Source: Epiperipatus broadwayi
Lineage: Eukaryota > Onychophora > Udeonychophora > Euonychophora > Peripatidae
Assembly (NCBI GenBank): GCA_028023455.1
Contig: JAQFVV010006623.1
Location: 1-64,000 of the forward strand
Length of the DNA stretch: 64,000 nucleotides
Reading direction: 5' to 3'
Part shown: positions 1 to 12,410 of the stretch, one piece after another
Position numbering within the stretch: position 1 is the first letter of the stretch
Layout: each line of letters begins with the position of its first letter
Made by a program: the position numbers and the translations under genes
The notes under the pieces: generated by a model
Databases searched by the model: none
Told to the model about the DNA's origin: nothing
Seen by the model: only the letters and a program-made list of their open reading frames with translations

Positions 1-2537
1 AATGCATCTGATGCCACTACTAGTATAACATTTGACCGGTGCCTGGTGGTCAGGGAGAAACCAAAAGACTCTATACTAAAAGAAGTTTGGTTGGCTAATT
101 AACGTCTATGGATTTACAAAAGAAATGCAGAAAATATATATATATATATAGACCGAGACAGTGATAGGAATCAAATAAAATAAGAGATCAAATTTAGTTT
201 TAAATAATTTCACACATTTATTTATATAAATATATATATATAATGCCACTGTCAGCTTATATGAGACAGGGACGCGTATTAAATAATTATTGGCATTGAT
301 ATTTCAGTAAATGACAAAAGGTTATAAAGCAAAGTGATATATTCTATTCCTCAGGCTAATAGCATTACGATAATGTGCTTGATGAGATAGAAACATGTGC
401 GAGATGCTTTGAGTAATTATACAAGTTTAAGATAATATTTGAAATTAAATGTTCTAAAATATTTATTGATTTCGAGAATAGTACGGACTAAAGCTTAGTA
501 AGCAAAAAATGGGAATATGATCAAAGCATTTATTTGATAATAATATTAATAGAGTTGCATTGGGAGGTCAGTATTGCTGATAATGAATTTATTAAAGTTG
601 GAGGGTGTGACACATTTAAGTCATGGATGCTTTGTAAAATAAATATAAATAAAACAATATTGAAGATCCGGAATAATTACGGAGGGCATCTCACCGCTAA
701 CACGTAGGAAAGTATTTTGACGAACAGCCAAAATTTAGCGACTGTGTGACAATTGCGCCTGGAAACTTACAATAAGCGAAAAGAATGGACTTTGCCGTGT
801 AAAGAATCCATGGAAAAATAAACAAAGCGGTCTCAACAACCAATTCATTTACCAGCAATACAAGACTAGTGTATATAAAAACATACTAAATGGGTTTTAC
901 TCGGATTAAAAGAAATGCCCAATCAAATTCCCCGAAATTCATTTAAAAAGGTCCGCACATTCTTGACGTCAATGATGAACTTTATAATTAAAGTAGAACA
1001 CGGTAATTAAAATAGGAAAATGCATGCTTGCGGGTTTGAAAAGTAAATATAGATTTATATACGCAATCATGCATTTGGGGACACATTTAAATCATTGACT
1101 TCGCACACACTCTTATATTAGATTAAAATCAATAACATATAGATTTTAAACTATGTGATTATATTACATTAAAGAAAAGAATCGCCCTCGAACGAGTGAT
1201 TTGCAAGATAATAAAATTGGAAAATTATAAATTTAAAATATGCCTTAATAGCGGCGTCTTACTTTCAATAGAGGGAATAGTTCACTCGGTCAAAGACGAT
1301 TCTGTCACATTATCATAATAAAATAAAACAAAGCTTTATAAATGGAAAATATTAACCCAAGCATAGAGCAAAATGTTGAGTATATTTAAACACATTAAAG
1401 AAATACATAATGAAGTTATGTGAAATATAAGGAAAACAATTTTAAATAGCTATAGCATGTTAGTTAGGAATCACAAGAGCTCTTGGGTTAATTTAGGTTA
1501 CCTCTGGAGATGCATTTGCAGGTAGATGTTCAGCAGGTTTTATAATTCAGCAGCAAAATCTAGAATGTTCATATTTTTGGCAGCGGCAGCAGCAGTTCCG
1601 GGGTCCGTGTGATAACTTCTGATGGTATGGAGCAGCAGCTGGCTATTCCAAGGGGACATAGCCATCTTAACGCCTCTACTCGGACATGTCAAGGTTAGCA
1701 AATTATTAGAATAAAACACAGAATGATCTCTCTTAGACACATTAGAATAAAAACAACTAACTCGAGAACAAAAGAAAAACCTCCTTTTTATAGTGGAATT
1801 TAACAATAGAACTGCCCTGGAGCATTACAAAAATATCAGACTTATCAGCTGTAATTAAATCATCGGAATGTCTAAAGGAATTCAACATTAATTAATTTCT
1901 TTTGTTAATTTCCCTGTCGACATTTGAATTACAAACTAGATTTAGTTAAAAATTACTTTTATTAATTAAAGAAAACCTTAAGTGGACATCTGCTGTTTTT
2001 AGATAAACTTATACAACATTTACTAATTAAACTATTGTCCCTCATTTATTTTAACAGAAATATTTAGAATAACTTTTATAAATTAAAGAAAATGATTTTA
2101 CTTTTTAAATTGCAATATTTGAATCTATTTACTAAACGAATATTTACTAAATGAATTTTATTTTAAATCAAAATATATTACGACGGTAATATATTTGTAA
2201 ATAGATTCAAACAAAATAACTTTAACAATTTATAATTTTGATATGTTTTAAAATGGATATCATAGTGTGTGCGCAATTACGACTTATATAACTTACTTTT
2301 TAATAAATGTATATTATGTGAACAAATACATAATTCATAATATTTTATTTTATTTGGGAATAAGTTATATATATCATATGAGCATTGTGCTCATGGTTTA
2401 AAATTAGGTAGGATTTTTGGTATATAAGTGTATTGCAGACACACTACAATAGATTGGGGTTCAAACTAAGGTATGACGGTAGGAAGTAGGTAAGAAAAGG
2501 TGAAACGAAGATCTGCAAAGCAGACCTTACTGTTTCA
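1..2537 (-). repeat. LTR1 3' long terminal repeat (truncated by window start)
   Basis: Window position 1 aligns with 5133 of the complete copy, and the match runs to 2537, where both copies share the plus-strand end ccttactgtttca. The flanking sequences then diverge (cattccctta here, atataataat at the other copy). Just inside, the minus strand reads AAGGGAA before the LTR, a short polypurine-like tract. Confidence 0.85.
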
Positions 2538-2864
2538 CATTCCCTTAGTGACGGAACAAAAAAAAATGTTAAAAAAAAAAAAATCTTACAACAGGTGTCC
2601 ACCTATGAAGCCTGCATAAAAAATTTAAAAGATAACCCATGATGTACAGGATATAAATATAATGAAGAAACGAAACTGAATTATATACCTGGATCATATT
2701 AATGAATCTACCATCTAGCGAACATTTTGTCTATTATTTTCCCCTTTCAACAAATTTTATTTAACGTTTTACAAGTTTAATATTGGTCATATCCTATCTC
2801 CTTGCTCATTTATCCTGTGATGTGTCCATTTTTATTTTATTTTTTTTTGTTTTTAAAAAAACTA

Positions 2865-3641
2865 CTATAATCCTGGGTCTGGTGGGTAATAACTGCTTTT
2901 ATAATTTGATGACTGCAGTCTCAGATTATCAGGTCTCTTTACCTTGTCTGGCAGTTCTTTGGCCCAGGGACTGAAATCCAGAGTGGTGGTTAATAACTGA
3001 AGCTTTAAGCTGTTGCAATTATTTGCCTTATCTGGTGGCTCCTTGGCCCATGGGCTAAAATCCAGTGCCATCATTGTTTTCACTATTTCCTTTATCCAAT
3101 ATATTCTTGCTATATCAGGTGGGAAATTTTCCTGGTTTTCTTTACATCCTTTGATGTTGGTGGTAAGCATGGTTAGCTGGGTTTGAATCCATAAGTCCCA
3201 TACATTCTTGGCTGGAAATGTCTCATCTAAATACAGTTGTGGACATTTTTTGACTTCGTGAAAAATTTTTATGTGATGAAGCTTGGTTAGCTGGGTTTGA
3301 TGTCCTGTGTCCTGGACATCATTTAATGGAAGTACTCTTTCCAAAGAAAGTTCGGGACATTTTTTTACTTCCTGGAATATTCTAGTGTTGAGCTGGGTTG
3401 GCTGAGTTCGAGGTCCCAGGTCTGGTGTATCAGTCTTCTCTGCGGAATCACTTGTCTCAACTGTCTGGTTCAGGAGTTTATCTGCCATCTCTTGCCATCC
3501 AGGGAGGAGCCTGTACAGCACTCTAAGTTCCTCACCTCTCCTTCGGCTTTCTTCTGCCCATCTTTTCACTCTTTCTTCACCTTGCTTAAACAATTCTATA
3601 ATAGCCCGGAAACTGACCTCATTAGTATCTGTATCCTCCAT
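2865..3641 (-). CDS. LTR1 internal ORF, 258 aa, gag-position protein with internal repeats
   Basis: This is the only sizeable ORF inside LTR1, in the element's sense orientation, following a roughly 1.3-kb leader. Residues about 10-45 are highly charged and probably helical (FKQGEERVKRWAEESRRRGE). Two internal duplications are visible: IFQEVKKCPEL at 88-98 recurs as IFHEVKKCPQL at 126-136 (38-residue spacing), each associated with a QTQLT-like segment, and LDFSPWAKEPPDK at 193-205 recurs as LDFSPWAKELPDK at 221-233 (28-residue spacing). There is no CCHC zinc knuckle, protease DTG or reverse-transcriptase motif. Position suggests a gag-like structural protein, but sequence does not confirm it; it could be a captured passenger gene. 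The frame is undamaged, unlike every other transposon ORF in the window. The start is the first ATG of the open frame. Confidence 0.6.
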   Translation of the reverse strand: MEDTDTNEVSFRAIIELFKQGEERVKRWAEESRRRGEELRVLYRLLPGWQEMADKLLNQTVETSDSAEKTDTPDLGPRTQPTQLNTRIFQEVKKCPELSLERVLPLNDVQDTGHQTQLTKLHHIKIFHEVKKCPQLYLDETFPAKNVWDLWIQTQLTMLTTNIKGCKENQENFPPDIARIYWIKEIVKTMMALDFSPWAKEPPDKANNCNSLKLQLLTTTLDFSPWAKELPDKVKRPDNLRLQSSNYKSSYYPPDPGL

Positions 3642-4945
3642 GGCCTTGGATGTTACTGTGATCGATGATGATTTTTTCCTTTCATTTTATTGCTAACTAT
3701 ATTAATATATCCTAAAAACTCTTTAACACAATATACAGCACTGATAAAGAAAATGTTTAAACTGTTTTACGTTGAGCTTATTAAAACTAATACAGTAAAA
3801 AAATATTCTTATTATTTTTCCTTGTTTAATTCTCTGCAATTATTATGTTTAATTACAATTTTATTAATGGCTAATAGGCTATCTCCCTCTCGGTTCTGTT
3901 GGCTTAATTTCTGCTCTTACATTTATCACTAAAACCCCAACTACTGCCCTCTTACTACTGCCAAAATTTCTCGCTTAAATCTGCTGCCAACATATATATT
4001 TTTAACTGCCCGTATATATAAAATCTATTAAATTTTACCTGTCAAAATATTTCGCTAAAATATATTTTTAAACTCAAGCAAATTTTATTTATATATGTTA
4101 ACATTCGCTAGATCTGGGTAAAATCATTTCGTTCCTTCTTATTTAAAATTAGCATACATATATATTTTTATTTACATAATTATTGATTCAATTCACATCT
4201 CATTATTTGGTCTAAGAAAAATTTACACGCGTTGGAAAAAAACAAATTACATACAAAAGAATTGAGCCTGTTGACAAAATTTATTTTAGAAGTAACTCCG
4301 TTTAGTGAAATTACCCTTGGGTGCCATGTCACCAGTTAAATATATCCATAGACTGTTAGCTTCCCAAAATTAATTTTAATAACTATTCCATTTAACTAGG
4401 GGAACTCGTTAAAACATTCGCATTTTTTTTTATTGATTACAACATTTGATTTATAATTATTTCTGAATTCCATACGATAGCCTATTATATCTAGATCATT
4501 ACTGTACAAAGTTATCATTATGCTATCTTGCGCATTGAGCCGATAAAACTTTATTTTGATAGAAAATACAATATTTGAAATATTCATAATTGTCACAATA
4601 TTCACTTGGGACAATATTTAAGTAATTTACGCTATGCGTACATAGTGTGATTTAAGTGAAACAATAAATACAGATAATACAGATGGCTCGTATTGCACTA
4701 TAGCATGTTTGGACAAGTTCTGATTATATAGGATAAGTAATTGAATGCCCGAGTCAAACAAAATATATGAAATATACACGCAAATAAACAATATAGATAG
4801 CATAGAGTTTGAAAAGATATTTTATATATCAAAAATATAAAAGATTTGAGTGATTAAATACAATACAAAATGCTAAAATTAAGCTACAGAGATGTGGGTG
4901 TTTATATAATTGAGATCTACAGGGATGTGGGTGTTTAAATAATAA
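3642..4945 (-). other. LTR1 leader between primer binding site and ORF
   Basis: About 1.3 kb of AT-rich sequence without a convincing ORF. A 72-codon open frame at 4396-4614 (minus) has biased composition and no recognisable motif. The length is unusual for a 5' leader and may include remains of deleted coding sequence. Confidence 0.5.
4884..4942. repeat. 26-bp direct repeat in LTR1 leader next to the primer binding site
   Basis: The motif ctacagRgatgtgggtgttt with an AT-rich tail occurs at 4884-4909 and again at 4917-4942, a 33-bp period, only a few bases inside the primer binding site. Leader repeats at this place could serve packaging or dimerisation, but this is only inferred from position. 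Confidence 0.6.
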
Positions 4946-4963
4946 GCCCCACGTTGGGCGCCA
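4946..4963 (-). promoter_or_regulatory. LTR1 primer binding site (tRNA-Lys type)
   Basis: The plus strand reads GCCCCACGTTGGGCGCCA, the 3' end of tRNA-Lys(1,2) including CCA; the minus strand is therefore the primer binding site TGGCGCCCAACGTGGGGC. It touches the CA end of the 5' LTR with no spacer. The 18-nt match is perfect to the sequence I know for this tRNA. It would prime minus-strand DNA synthesis. Confidence 0.85.
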
Positions 4964-7704
4964 TGCACCTGGAAAAAAAAATTTACTATGTAACAGTCAG
5001 AATCATCTATCTCGCTAACACACTGCAGAATTCAAACCCCAGACACGAAACTGAACATTCTAGGAGGGGTTGCCTTCTAGATATACTAAGTTCGAATCTA
5101 AAGTCCAAATTTCACAGCGCCATCTACAGGATAATGCATCTGATGCCACTACGAGTATAACATTTGACCGGTGCCTGATGGTCAGGGAGAAACCAAAAGA
5201 CTCTATACTAAAAGAAGTTTGGGTGGCTAATTAACGTCTATGGATTTACAAAAAAAATGCAGAAAATATATATATATAGACCGAGACAGTGATAGGAATC
5301 AAATAAAATAAGAGATCAAATTTAGTTTTAAATAATTTCACACAATTTATTTATATAAATATATATATAATGCCACTGTCAGCTTATATGAGACAGGGAC
5401 GCATATTAAATAAATGTTGGCATTGATATTTCAGTAAATGACAAAAGGTTATAAAGCAAAGTGATATATTCTATTCCTCAGGCTAATAGCATTATGATAA
5501 TGTGCTTGATGAGATAGGAACATGTGCAAGGTGCTTTGAGTAATTATACAAGTTTAAGATAATATTTGAAATTAAATGTTCTAAAGTATTTATTGATTTC
5601 GAGAATAGTACAGACTAAAGCTTAGTAAGCAAAAAATGGGAATATGATCAAAGCATTTATTTGATAATAATATTAATAGAGTTGCATTGGGAGGTCAGTA
5701 TTGCTGATAATGCATTTATTAAAGTTGGACGGTGTGACACGTTTAAGTCATGGATGCTTTGTAAAATAAATATAAATAAAACAATATTGAAGATCCAGAA
5801 TAATTACGGAGGGCATCTCGCCGCTAACCCGTAGGAAAGTATTTTGACGAACAGCTGAAACTTAGCGACTGTGTGATGATTGCATTTAATTCCCAGGAGT
5901 GTCATTTGGGAGACCCTCTGCCTGGAAACTTACAATAAGCGAAAAGAACGGACTTTGCCGTGTAAAGAATCCTTGGAAAAATAAACAAATCGGTCTCAAC
6001 AACCAATTCATTTACCAGCAATACGAGACTAGTGTATATAAAAACATACTAAATGGGTTTTACTCAGATTAAGAGAAATGCCCAATCAAATTCCCCGAAA
6101 TTCATTTAAAAGGGTCCGCACATTCTTGACGTCAATGATGAACTTTATAATTAAAGTAGAACACGGTAATTAAAATAGGAAAATGCATGCTTGCGGGTTT
6201 GAAAAGTAAATATGGATTTATATACGCAATCATGCATTTGGGAACACACTTAAATCATTGACTTCGCACATACTCTTATATTAGATTAAAATCAATAACA
6301 TATAGATTTTAAACTATGTGATTATATTACATTAAAGAAAAGAATCACCCTCGAACGAGTGATTTGCAAGATAATAAAATTGGAAAATTATAAATTTAAA
6401 ATATGCCTTAATAGCGGCATCTTACTTTCAATAGAGGGAATAGTTCACTCGGTCAAAGACGATTCTGACACATTATCATAATAAAATTAAAAAAATCTTT
6501 ATAAATGGAAAATATTAACCCACCAAGGATAGAGCAAAATCTGAGTATATTTAAACACATTAAAGAAATACATAATGAAGTTATGTGAAATATAAGGAAA
6601 ACAATTTTAAATAGCTATAGCATGTTAGTTAGGAATCACAAGAGCTCTTGGGTTAATTTAGATTACTTCTGCAGATGCATTTGCAGGTAGATGTTTGGCA
6701 GGTTTTACAATTCAGCAGAAAAATCTGGAATGTTCATATTTTTGGCAGTGGCAGCAGCAGTTCTGGGGTCCATGTGATAACTTCCGATGGTATGGAGCAG
6801 TGGCTGGTTATTCTGAGGGGACATAGCCATCTTAATGCCTCTACTTGGACATGTCAAGGTTAGCAAATTATTAGAATAAAACACAGAATGATCTCTCTTA
6901 GACACATTAGAATAAAAACAACTAACTCGAGAACAAAAGAAAAACCTCCTTTTTATAGTGGAATTTAACAATAGAACTGCCCTGGAGCATTACAAAAATA
7001 TCAGACTTATCAGCTGTAATTAAATCATTGGAATGTCTAAAGGAATTCAACATTAATTAATTTCTTTTGTTAATTTCCCTGTCGACATTCGAATTACAAA
7101 CTAGATTTAGTTAAAAAATTACTTTTATTAATTAAAGAAAACCTTAAGTGGACATCTGCTGTTTTTAGATAAACTTATACAACATTTACTAATTAAACTA
7201 TTGTCCCTCATTTATTTTAACAGAAATATTTGGAATAACTTTTATTAAATTAAAGAAAATGATTTTACTTTTTAAATTGCAATATTTGAATCTATTTACT
7301 AAACGAATATTTACTAAATGAATTTTATTTTAAATCAAAATGTATTACGATGGTAATATATTTGTAAATAGATTCAAACAAAATAACTTTAACAATTTAT
7401 AATTTTGATATGTTTTAAAATGGATATCATAGTGTGTGCGCAATTATGACTTATATAACTTACTTTTTAATAAATGTAAATTATGTGAACAAATACATAA
7501 TTCATAATATTTTATTTTATTTGGGAATAAGTTATATATATCATATGAGCATTGTGCTCGTGGTTTAAAATTGGGCGGGATTTTCAGTATATAAGTGTAT
7601 TGCAGACACACTACGATAGATTGGGGTTCAAACTAAGGTATGAGGGTAGGAAGTAGGTGAGAAAAGGTGAAATGAAGATCTGCAAAGCAGACCTTACTGT
7701 TTCA
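4964..7704 (-). repeat. LTR1 5' long terminal repeat (complete copy)
   Basis: This is the complete 2741-bp LTR; read on the minus strand it runs from TGAAACAGTAAGG (7704 downward) to CCAGGTGCA (ending at 4964). It is unusually long for an LTR. Near its 5' terminus there is a short hairpin, agatctgc-aaa-gcagacct on the plus strand. It carries about 36 bp (roughly 5884-5920) that the left copy lacks. Differences from the left copy are mostly single substitutions, many at CpG. Confidence 0.85.
6705..6971 (-). CDS. 88-codon ORF inside LTR1 5' LTR, probably not coding
   Basis: This ORF lies in the sense strand of the LTR and is kept at full length in both LTR copies (the other copy is 1540-1806). 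It starts MLNSTIKRRFFFCSRVSC and has an alanine-rich patch near the C-terminus. The two copies differ at about ten of 88 residues, nearly all in the C-terminal half, and several changes are CG to TG or CA transitions. That pattern argues against purifying selection since insertion. No domain is recognisable. Confidence 0.25.
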   Translation of the reverse strand: MLNSTIKRRFFFCSRVSCFYSNVSKRDHSVFYSNNLLTLTCPSRGIKMAMSPQNNQPLLHTIGSYHMDPRTAAATAKNMNIPDFSAEL

Positions 7705-10700
7705 ATATAATAATAAAGGTTAATCTATTTTTAAATTAAAAAATAAGAAAAAGTTAGTTTTAAAATTTTAAAAAATGTAATATTCTAAATATTAACATTA
7801 TACTTAGCATAAAAAATGTTAAAGCTTTAAAATTATAAGAAGACTTTTTTCCCTTCTCTCCTGCTCATAAGCTATACTTGTCGGAAATCTTGCACTGTTG
7901 CCTAGTTACAGTTAGACAAGTTTGTGCACAATTCATGTTCTTGTCTTGGTGCCATATAAAGAAATGTACAAATCATAATAAAATCCATTAAAATCTAACA
8001 AAATCTGTGGAAAATATTAACATCCTATAAGATAAAATGTTTATTTCACTACTTACTGATAATTTTTATCCAGGCATTTAATATCTTCTTAAAATAATTC
8101 AAGATCCATTTTATATGAAAATATTTTTATGTATGTTTCAGTCATTGTGTATAGCAAATATATTGCAGTAAATATAATATAAGTAATATTCGTATTCTCC
8201 ATCAGTCAAAAATATTAGTAGCAAACATTATATAATATAAATTATTTATTTAATATGTTTATCAGCAGAAATGAAGTTTATGAATTAAACTAAATATTTC
8301 TTTCTTTAAAGGATTATACCACTTTTATCCTTTTAAACATGTATCTTTTCATTAGATATTTTTTGTTTCCTGGTAAAATGACAGCTATATCATTCAAACA
8401 TATATTATCTGATATAATTTCAATCTTTAAAAAATATATATGAGGTCATTATTTCTAGATAAAATTATTTTAAGATATATAATTTATTTATTAATATAAT
8501 CACTAACAAGTCCTTTTAAAAGCATAAAAGTCATTCAAAAGACATCCTTTTCAATTTGTCTTTAAATATATCATTCATAAAATGTAAGTCCATTTTGATT
8601 AGTTCAAAGACAAATTAAATGTGAATTATTATTATCAATTACATAAAAAAACAGTCATTCATCATACTATAAAACATTTTAAGTTGTTTTTAAACTTAGA
8701 TGTAGAGTCTTAACTTTCTCCTCTTTCTTCCAAATTTAATACTACAATAATGATTTCTAATAAATATCCAATTCCTCTTAATTAACTTTAATAAATTAGC
8801 TGCATTTCAATATGATAAAGTCAATTCAAATAAATATTCACTCACCCAGACATACTATTTATAAAAATTACAAAGTTCTTACATAAATCTTCTTTGGTCT
8901 TGTTGCAGTATATTCCTTGATATTTGGTGTTCATTTTTCCAATATTTAAGAAGTTACTATTATGTTCTGTACAATTATTGAGATTCTAAGCTAACTTAAA
9001 TTAGAATAGACTGACAGAAAATTTTGGTGTTTAGTGAATCATTATTTAAATAGTTACACCAATTATATTTTTCAAAAATACTTTCATGTAAAATAATAAT
9101 AATTTAAAAGAAATTACTACTGTCACAATATAAAAAATATAGTTATAAATTTTAAACTAAATCTGTCTTAATCCGAGTCTGTAAATCACTGAAAAATCTA
9201 AAAATATGTCTAGACTGGCTTCAATCTCTGTTTTTATACTGCCCTTAATCCAATGATTTCACTGTTCAATACTGCTTATAACAACCTGCTAATTTACATA
9301 CCTATATCAAAATTGTATAATAGCAAGATGCACTTGCAATTGTGATTCCCAGTTGAGACAAAAAATGTGTATCTACACTAAATATCTTTTACTTCAACTT
9401 GAAATTATTATAGAATCTAATACAATTATCAATATTTAATCAAATAATTTCTCAGGATTTTTATTATAATAATAATCTGTAGACTTATGCTTTTTTCTTT
9501 AACAACAAAATCTCTACAACTATTGTTTTTCATTTCCAAACATTAACTAAGAATAATTGAAATTATGTGTAAAAATATGAAATTAAGTAAAAAGATTGAA
9601 TAATAATTTTATCTCAAGATTGAATTAATAAATGCATGGATATCAAATATGTTTATCCACTTCTGGATATACAATAGTGTAAATGGGGTTTTATGTACAC
9701 CACCTTATCCAATAATATTTTACATTTCAATACAATGATGTATTCAATCGAGAAGAGTTTTAATGTGTAAATTTATATTTCTAATATGATCTTTAATGTA
9801 GTAAATGTAAATAAAATGATGACGTTTATTCAAGAATGACAAAGAGAAATATTTAAAATTAACAACTATTTTATTGCATAATATAAAATCAATAGCAAGA
9901 ACAAATAACAAAGGTCCTAAACTAATTTGAACTTGAGATCAGTCAAGTGTTTTTATCATACTGTATTGTGAAAGAATAATATTCAAAGGAAAAGGTTGTA
10001 TCAGTCTATCATAAAATAATCCTCAACTAAATATTGGAGGATAGCCATTATTATAATAATAAAAATTAAATGTCTTGTGAATGTTCTTAATTAGTTATTT
10101 TACCAATCAATCAATTATTTATAAATCTCATTTACAATAAAGGGAGAAATTTTTAGCTCTTTTAAAAATTAGCAAGTATAATTAATTCATTCCTTAGCAG
10201 AACTAACTTAACACAGCAGTCTTATGTAGTTTTGTCTTAAGTTCCCTTTCTGAATTCAATTTCAGGCTTTAACATCAAGAGGGTTCTAATTTCATCAACA
10301 CAAAAGTACAATTAATTATTAGGCTGTCTTATTATATACTAGATAACAGTAAAACTTTAATATCAATGAGTATGAGTGATATATACAATATTTTTTATAG
10401 ATTTGCACAATTTAATTTTAAGGTCAAATATTAAGAGATCACAAGCATCACTATTACTTTACCTATAGTTATACAATTATATATATCAATAATACTATAC
10501 ATTTTAAATGAAGAAAAAAATATATAGCAATACTAATAATAAATATAAGCAAACAACCTGAATAATCATTTTTAATTATGGTCTTTCTAAAATAGTACCA
10601 TAGTTCTAATGTTTATTTATTTTTAAACCACATTCCAAAACTGTTTTATTCTTTCAGAAAAAGTAGAAATATTCCGAAAAGTATACGATTTGAAGAACAT

Positions 10701-11867
10701 TTTGTTAATTTCAATATTTTCAAAATATTCATATTATCTTTTTATTCAGCATATATTTGATGTATATAAGATTATAAGTGTGCAAGCAATAATTTATATT
10801 CATGAAGATGCCAATTCATAAAACATTACAAGTAAACAGACTCTAGTTTCATGCATTATTATGCTATGAAAATTAATCCGATTTTTATCCCACATATAGA
10901 AAATATATCAAGATTATAAAATTATATCAGTAGGTGAACATAATCTTTATTTACATTTATGTAATTAGCTTTTAGACTTTATCATTAAAAAGTAGATGAT
11001 ATCCGATTTTACATAATAAAAAACATTCCCATGGGCTTTTTTTTTTACAATGCTAAGAATTAATTTTTATATTTCAATAAACTCCCATTTCACAGGTTCA
11101 ATGACCCTGTCTGGTTAACAGGTGAACATCATTGTTTTTAGCTCATTATTTTATTCATTTTTCAATCATTTACTTAAAAAAATAATTTTTAAAAATCATA
11201 AAAATATACTTAGATTCACTTCTATTGAAGTCAAAATAGAGAGTTTATCAGCTTGGTTCTATTTATAATTTTTTTTATTGATGCAATAGTAATGATAGTA
11301 ATACCCTTTATTTATAATTTAACCAATTCTAGCCAACATTTCATAAATAAAATTTTTATTATATAAAATAATGATAAATAAATAAAAATATTTTACAATT
11401 ATTATATATAGCAAACATTTACAATTTTAAGATACAAACAAAATCCTTTCACTCCAACATAGATTAAGACAACATTTTTTATACTACAATGGAAATAAAA
11501 CTTTTTACACATGTCTTGTAAATATAATATTATGCAAATAAAACATCAAATACAGTACATTAAACATTTAGTTATACTGTTCATAAATTGTTGTAGTGAA
11601 TGTGGAAATAAAAATATATAATAAAAAGAGAATAATAATTTTATCCAAATTTACATATCCATTTTAAAATGAATAAAGTCAATTCACAATCTTATACAAT
11701 ACAATCAACAATAAACAACTTTTTATATCAATATTATCATTATCATAGCAACCCAGTTCAATGCTTAACAAGAAAAAAAATTATGACTAACATTTTACCA
11801 CATTCTAAAACTCATCTCAAACTTTGGTAGGTATAATATATATAATAAAATAAATTCTACAAAACTT
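7705..11867. other. AT-rich intergenic or intronic DNA
   Basis: There are no ORFs of note, no recognisable RNA gene and no repeat with a second copy that I can see. Composition is uniformly AT-rich with short homopolymers. Confidence 0.6.
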
Positions 11868-12167
11868 GTAGATAATTATTAACTATTACAGTAATAAATT
11901 TTGGTATAAAACAATATTTATTAATTTGCTAAGTCAGTTTTTTGATAGGGTATATCTTTGTCAAAAAATTATTAAAATGAATATTAGCATATCTGTATGT
12001 GTATAAATGTACATTAAACTAGTCACTGATTATAATAGATTTGCATGTGCAAATTGACCCAGCAGTTGACTATGTAATTGGATTAAATGACCAGTGCTTG
12101 CTAAGAGGAATGCTATTGGCTCATGTATTTATGAAGTTCTTACAGTTAATTATGTGCCGTGCTTCTT

Positions 12168-12410
12168 TTACTTTTTGTTTTTTTTATTATTACTTTCTAC
12201 ACAAATAATTTTAGCATCAGCAGGTTTAAAGAAATGACCAGATTTTTTATCATGACCTACAAATACTGAGTTATAAGAATTGTTGCATTTAGCTCTGATA
12301 TATAAATGAGCATGCTGAACGACACTCGCTTTTAAGTTTGCATATGTCTCTCCATAGTATCTGACATTGCAAAATTGACAATCCAAGGCATATACTAACT
12401 GAGCCCTATC
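12168..12410 (-). pseudogene. PLE1 GIY-YIG endonuclease domain fragment
   Basis: The open frame includes LVYALDCQFCNVRYYGET, matching the GIY-YIG pattern: hydrophobic-VY, a Cys-x2-Cys pair typical of PLE endonucleases, then YYG for YIG, followed by L-x-A and QHAH, where family members usually have an arginine and a histidine. The expected catalytic arginine appears as alanine (LKASV; LKSRI in PLE2). The tail (GHDKKSGHFFKPADAKIICVE) fits the later H...D...E part of the domain. The endonuclease would nick target DNA to prime reverse transcription; this copy is inactive. Confidence 0.65.

Larger units (their letters stand above)
1..7704 (-). mobile_element. LTR retrotransposon LTR1, non-autonomous, 3' LTR cut by window edge
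   Basis: Two long direct copies (1-2537 and 4964-7704) flank a 2426-bp interior. On the minus strand the LTR begins TGAAACAGTAAGG and ends CCAGGTGCA, with canonical TG and CA termini. Immediately after the 5' LTR lies an 18-nt primer binding site identical to the complement of a tRNA-Lys 3' end, which fixes the orientation. The interior is too short for gag plus pol; it holds one 258-codon ORF and no recognisable protease, reverse transcriptase or integrase. I infer a non-autonomous element mobilised by a relative. The window starts inside the 3' LTR (about 169 bp missing), so a target-site duplication cannot be tested; the right flank begins ATATAATA. LTR identity is high by eye, so the insertion is fairly recent. 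Confidence 0.85.

Noticed and set aside
3185-3205. tRNA T-arm-like gggtttgaatcc as a tRNA gene
   Set aside because: No matching acceptor, D-arm or anticodon arm; it lies inside the LTR1 ORF.
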